Below are positions 61,464 through 64,000 of a stretch of DNA of 64,000 bases, piece after piece (position 1 is the stretch's first letter; every line of letters starts with the position of its first letter). The stretch comes from [Ruminococcus] lactaris ATCC 29176 (GTDB taxonomy: Bacteria > Bacillota > Clostridia > Lachnospirales > Lachnospiraceae), in NCBI RefSeq assembly GCF_025152405.1, contig NZ_CP102292.1:992001-1056000 (forward strand), written 5' to 3'. The position numbers and the translations under genes are program-made. Below the pieces are notes generated by a model. It was not told where the DNA came from and did no database searches. It was given only the letters and a program-made list of their open reading frames with translations.

Positions 61464-61646
61464 AAACCGTACCCATGAAGTACGGAAACCGCCCTCCTGA
61501 AGTATGAAAACCGGACGGTATATAGAAATACAAAGATTAAAATGACTGATTTATATCCATTCCATTCTTATCGTATCAGAGATAATTCCGGCGGGATTTT
61601 CCCTGTAGAAAACCCCGGATAGGAAAGGAATGGGGAAAGGAGCAGA

Positions 61647-62591
61647 ATGGCACAACACGCAATTTTGCGGTTTGAGAAGCACAAGGGCAACCCTGCAAGG
61701 CCGCTGGAAGCCCATCACGAAAGACAGAAAGAACAGTATACCAGCAATCCCGACATTAACACAAGCCGGAGCAAATACAACTTCCATATCGTCAAGCCGG
61801 AGGGACGCTATTACCACTTCATTCAGAGCCGTATCGAGCAGGCCGGATGCCGGACAAGGAAAGACAGCACACGGTTTGTCGATACGCTGATAACCGCCAG
61901 CCCGGAGTTTTTCAAGGGGAAATCCCCAAAGGAGATACAGGCGTTCTTCCAAAGGGCGGCAGATTTCCTCATTGGCCGGGTAGGACGGGAAAATATCGTG
62001 TCGGCGGTGGTACACATGGATGAGAAAACGCCCCACCTGCATTTGACCTTTGTTCCGCTGACAAAGGACAACCGCCTGTGCGCAAAGGAGATTATCGGCA
62101 ACCGGGCAAACCTGACGAAGTGGCAGGACGATTTTCACGCCTATATGGTGGAGAAATATCCTGACTTGGAGCGTGGGGAAAGTGCCAGCAAGACAGGCCG
62201 GAAGCATATCCCCACCCGGATTTTCAAACAGGCGGTTTCCCTCTCCAAACAGGCCAGAGCCATTGAAGCCGCCCTTGACGGCATTAACCCACTGAACGCC
62301 GGAAAGAAAAAAGAGGAAGCCCTCTCCATGCTGAAAAAGTGGTTCCCGCAGATGGAGAACTTCTCCGGGCAGTTGAAAAAGTACAAGGTCACAATCAATG
62401 ACCTGTTGGCGGAGAATGAGAAGTTGGAAGCAAGGGCAAAGGCCAGTGAAAAAGGCAAGATGAAAGATACGATGGAACGGGCAAAGCTGAAAAGCGAACT
62501 GGACAATTTACAGCGGCTGGTTGACCGTATCCCGCCGGATATACTGGCGGAACTGAAACGGCAGCAGCGGCACACGGTAAAGGAAAGGTGA
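61647..62591 (+). CDS. MobV-family relaxase (Mob/Pre, TnpZ-like)
   Basis: 314 residues. N-terminal MAQHAILRFEKHKGNPARPL, motif II-like block, and the metal-binding motif III VVHMDEKTPHLHLTFVPLTK (HxDExxPHxH). A GNRANLTKWQDDFHAYMVEK segment and a C-terminal coiled coil (LAENEKLEARAKASEKGKMK) follow. It nicks at oriT and pilots the strand during mobilization by a helper conjugation system. The matching oriT is 4.7 kb upstream at 56949-56979. GGAAAGGAG before the ATG. Confidence 0.92.
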   Translation: MAQHAILRFEKHKGNPARPLEAHHERQKEQYTSNPDINTSRSKYNFHIVKPEGRYYHFIQSRIEQAGCRTRKDSTRFVDTLITASPEFFKGKSPKEIQAFFQRAADFLIGRVGRENIVSAVVHMDEKTPHLHLTFVPLTKDNRLCAKEIIGNRANLTKWQDDFHAYMVEKYPDLERGESASKTGRKHIPTRIFKQAVSLSKQARAIEAALDGINPLNAGKKKEEALSMLKKWFPQMENFSGQLKKYKVTINDLLAENEKLEARAKASEKGKMKDTMERAKLKSELDNLQRLVDRIPPDILAELKRQQRHTVKER

Positions 62592-62662
62592 TAGTATAAG
62601 CAGAAATTTTCGCCGCTCCTGTGCGGCATTGTACCTTGAAAACTGAATATGGAGGACACTGG

Positions 62663-62857
62663 ATGGCAAAAAGCGAAAGCGATATTTTTACACCCCGGAC
62701 AGGGCAGGTCATACAAGCAGAGAACGGCACGCAGTATTTTGTATGTGGGAACAACCGTATAAAAATCTCCGAACACTTCGCCGCAGGCGGGAAGCCCCTC
62801 GGTGATCTGATTGTAGATGTGGTGCGGCATACCGCAGAAAAAGCCGCTTCAACCTGA
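62663..62857 (+). CDS. TnpW-like small protein
   Basis: 64 residues from the ATG at 62663 (GGAGG seven bases upstream). It reads NGTQYFVCGNNRIKISEHFA and then PLGDLIVDVVRHTAE. The pattern (a short beta pair then ...HF.....TL.D.I..L) is like the TnpW proteins of Tn4451-type elements. Its role there is unknown. Located between relaxase and recombinase as expected for this group. Confidence 0.7.
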   Translation: MAKSESDIFTPRTGQVIQAENGTQYFVCGNNRIKISEHFAAGGKPLGDLIVDVVRHTAEKAAST

Positions 62858-62957
62858 TAGCCCATCATTGATAACACGCCCACGCTTATGATATAATTGC
62901 CATAGAGCAAAAGTATTGTAAGCGTGGGTTGTTTCTTTAGAAGGAGGATTTTTAACG

Positions 62958-64000
62958 GTGAAACAACCTTACAATACTACGATTTACAACACGGCGCTTT
63001 ATATGAGATTGAGCCGGGACGATGAACTGCAAGGAGAAAGCGGGAGTATTCAGACACAACGCATGATGCTCCGGCAATATGCCGCCGAGCATGGCCTGAA
63101 TGTCATAGATGAATATATCGACGATGGATGGTCTGGAACGAACTTTGACAGGCCGGATTTTCAGAGAATGATTGATGACATTGAGGACGGGAAAATCAAC
63201 TGCGTTGTTACGAAGGATTTATCCCGCTTAGGCAGAAACTACATTCTGACCGGCCAGTACACGGAAATCTACTTTCCCAGCAAAGGCGTCCGCTATATCG
63301 CTGTCAATGACAATGTGGACACCATCAACGGAGAGAATGAGCTTGCCCCATTCCTCAACATTCTGAATGAAATGCACGCCCGCCAGACCAGCAAAAAGGT
63401 AAAGGCGGCCATGCGGACACGGTTCGCAAATGGCGCACACTATGGAGCCTATGCTCCGCTTGGCTATGTCAAAGACCCGGATAAGAAAGGCCATCTTCTG
63501 ATTGACCCGGAAACAAGGTGGATTATCGAAAAGATTTTTGACCTTGCCGTTCATGGCCGGGGAGCCGCCAGCATTACACGGATTTTGGTCGAAGAAAAAG
63601 TACCTACTTCCGGCTGGCTGAATTTCCAGAGATACGGCACTTTCGCAAATATCTATGCCGGAGCGCCGGAGGAAAAAGCCTATGCGTGGACGATAGCGCA
63701 GGTGAAAAGTATTCTGAAAGAGGAAACCTATATCGGACACAGCGTCCACAATAAGCAGACCAATATTTCATTCAAAAACAAGAAGAAAGTACGCAAGCCA
63801 AAAGAGGAATGGTATCGTGTGGAGAACACCCACGAAGCGATTATTTCCGAAGATGTGTTCCGTCAAGTACAGGAGCAGATTTGCAACAGGCGCAGACGGC
63901 AGAAGAACGGCACAACACAGATATTTTCCGGGCTGGTAAAATGTGCGGACTGCGGCTGGTCGCTGGCCTATGGTATGAACAGCCAGAACAAAAATCACTA
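62958..64000 (+). CDS. Large serine recombinase (TnpX-like), cut by the window edge
   Basis: 347 codons visible, starting with GTG ten bases after AGGAGG. Resolvase domain: NTALYMRLSRDDELQGESGS (catalytic Ser in RLSRD), YIDDGWSGTNFDRPDFQRMI, VVTKDLSRLGRN and EMHARQTSKKVKAAMRTRFA. Recombinase domain about 170-270 (HYGAYAPLGYVKDPDKKGHL, WTIAQVKSILKEETYIGHSV), then the zinc-ribbon start GLVKCADCGWSLAYGMNSQN. It integrates and excises the element; in Tn4451 relatives TnpX acts at GA dinucleotides. The C-terminal coil and the element's right end lie outside the window. Confidence 0.95.
   Translation, partial: MKQPYNTTIYNTALYMRLSRDDELQGESGSIQTQRMMLRQYAAEHGLNVIDEYIDDGWSGTNFDRPDFQRMIDDIEDGKINCVVTKDLSRLGRNYILTGQYTEIYFPSKGVRYIAVNDNVDTINGENELAPFLNILNEMHARQTSKKVKAAMRTRFANGAHYGAYAPLGYVKDPDKKGHLLIDPETRWIIEKIFDLAVHGRGAASITRILVEEKVPTSGWLNFQRYGTFANIYAGAPEEKAYAWTIAQVKSILKEETYIGHSVHNKQTNISFKNKKKVRKPKEEWYRVENTHEAIISEDVFRQVQEQICNRRRRQKNGTTQIFSGLVKCADCGWSLAYGMNSQNKNH

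Larger units (their letters stand above)
56780..64000. mobile_element. Tn4451-type integrative mobilizable element (left end to window edge)
   Basis: Begins inside the XRE gene near 56770-56795 (GGGAAA...TTTCCC around the junction) and continues past 64000. It is GC-rich compared with the host. Modules in order: hairpin-rich left end, MobV-type oriT, a kinase cassette between direct repeats, a lipoprotein, an XRE regulator, a cargo gene, a Cys-rich VLP protein, a replication initiator fragment, a MobV relaxase (TnpZ-like), TnpW and a large serine recombinase (TnpX-like). The exact left end is uncertain. Confidence 0.75.

Noticed and set aside
1..64000. tRNA or rRNA genes
   Set aside because: Scanning by eye showed no cloverleaf with CCA-like ends or TTCGA loop in suitable context; a covariance search could still find one.

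Overview
The window looks like the chromosome of a gut Lachnospiraceae-type Firmicute (Blautia / Dorea / Mediterraneibacter range). It has low to moderate GC, strong AGGAGG-type ribosome sites, a spore gene (spoVAF-like), an AsnC/Lrp regulator, DUF1540 and SEC-C proteins, and an acetyl-CoA-type MetA. No rRNA or tRNA gene was seen.

Layout. 1-4260 is a worn left part: a clipped tyrosine integrase at the edge, an Lrp regulator divergent from a MATE exporter, a D-2-hydroxyacid dehydrogenase with an internal deletion, and a scar joining pieces of an integrase, an ABC ATPase and a transposase. 4472-16546 is ordinary housekeeping DNA: Nudix hydrolase, glnS, purA, SEC-C protein, DUF1540 protein, AI-2E-type exporter, metA, TetR, DegV and several small proteins. 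16770-41237 is a polymorphic-toxin island. A class B sortase, a six-helix membrane protein and a 3123-residue secreted Rhs/YD protein form one overlapping operon. Its C-terminal toxin is followed by an immunity candidate, and then by about 12 kb of orphan Rhs tails with other toxin ends, immunity genes, toxin scraps, two damaged IS3-family copies and an IS110 remnant. 41501-46373 is a two-component system with an ABC transporter (BceRS-BceAB / VanRS-like layout). 46460-50159 is a CsbB-YfhO-like envelope glycosylation pair. 50228-55688 holds an aminotransferase, dut, spoVAF, a second DegV, an AlkD-type glycosylase and a small RDAC protein. 55686-56440 has no protein gene but contains two roughly 310 bp palindromic elements whose stems differ in sequence yet keep pairing. 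From about 56780 to the right edge a GC-rich Tn4451-type mobilizable element interrupts an XRE regulator. It has a pMV158-like oriT, MobV relaxase, TnpW, replication initiator fragment, cysteine-rich VLP protein, XRE regulator and a large serine recombinase that runs off the window.

How the parts work together. The Rhs operon probably delivers a toxin tip to neighbouring cells. All four tails end their shared part at the same short sequence (MFDVRIQKSES) and then carry different toxin ends, each followed by its own small gene. That is the arrangement expected of a silent cassette store for changing the toxin tip. A 71-nt identical patch shared by tails 2 and 4, and a 1.17 kb near-identical duplication within the array, show that its members recombine.

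The two observations most worth following are the Rhs cassette array and the covarying palindromic elements at 55686-56440. Functions given for toxin tips, immunity genes and the structured elements are inferences from sequence patterns and remembered family features; no database search was run.
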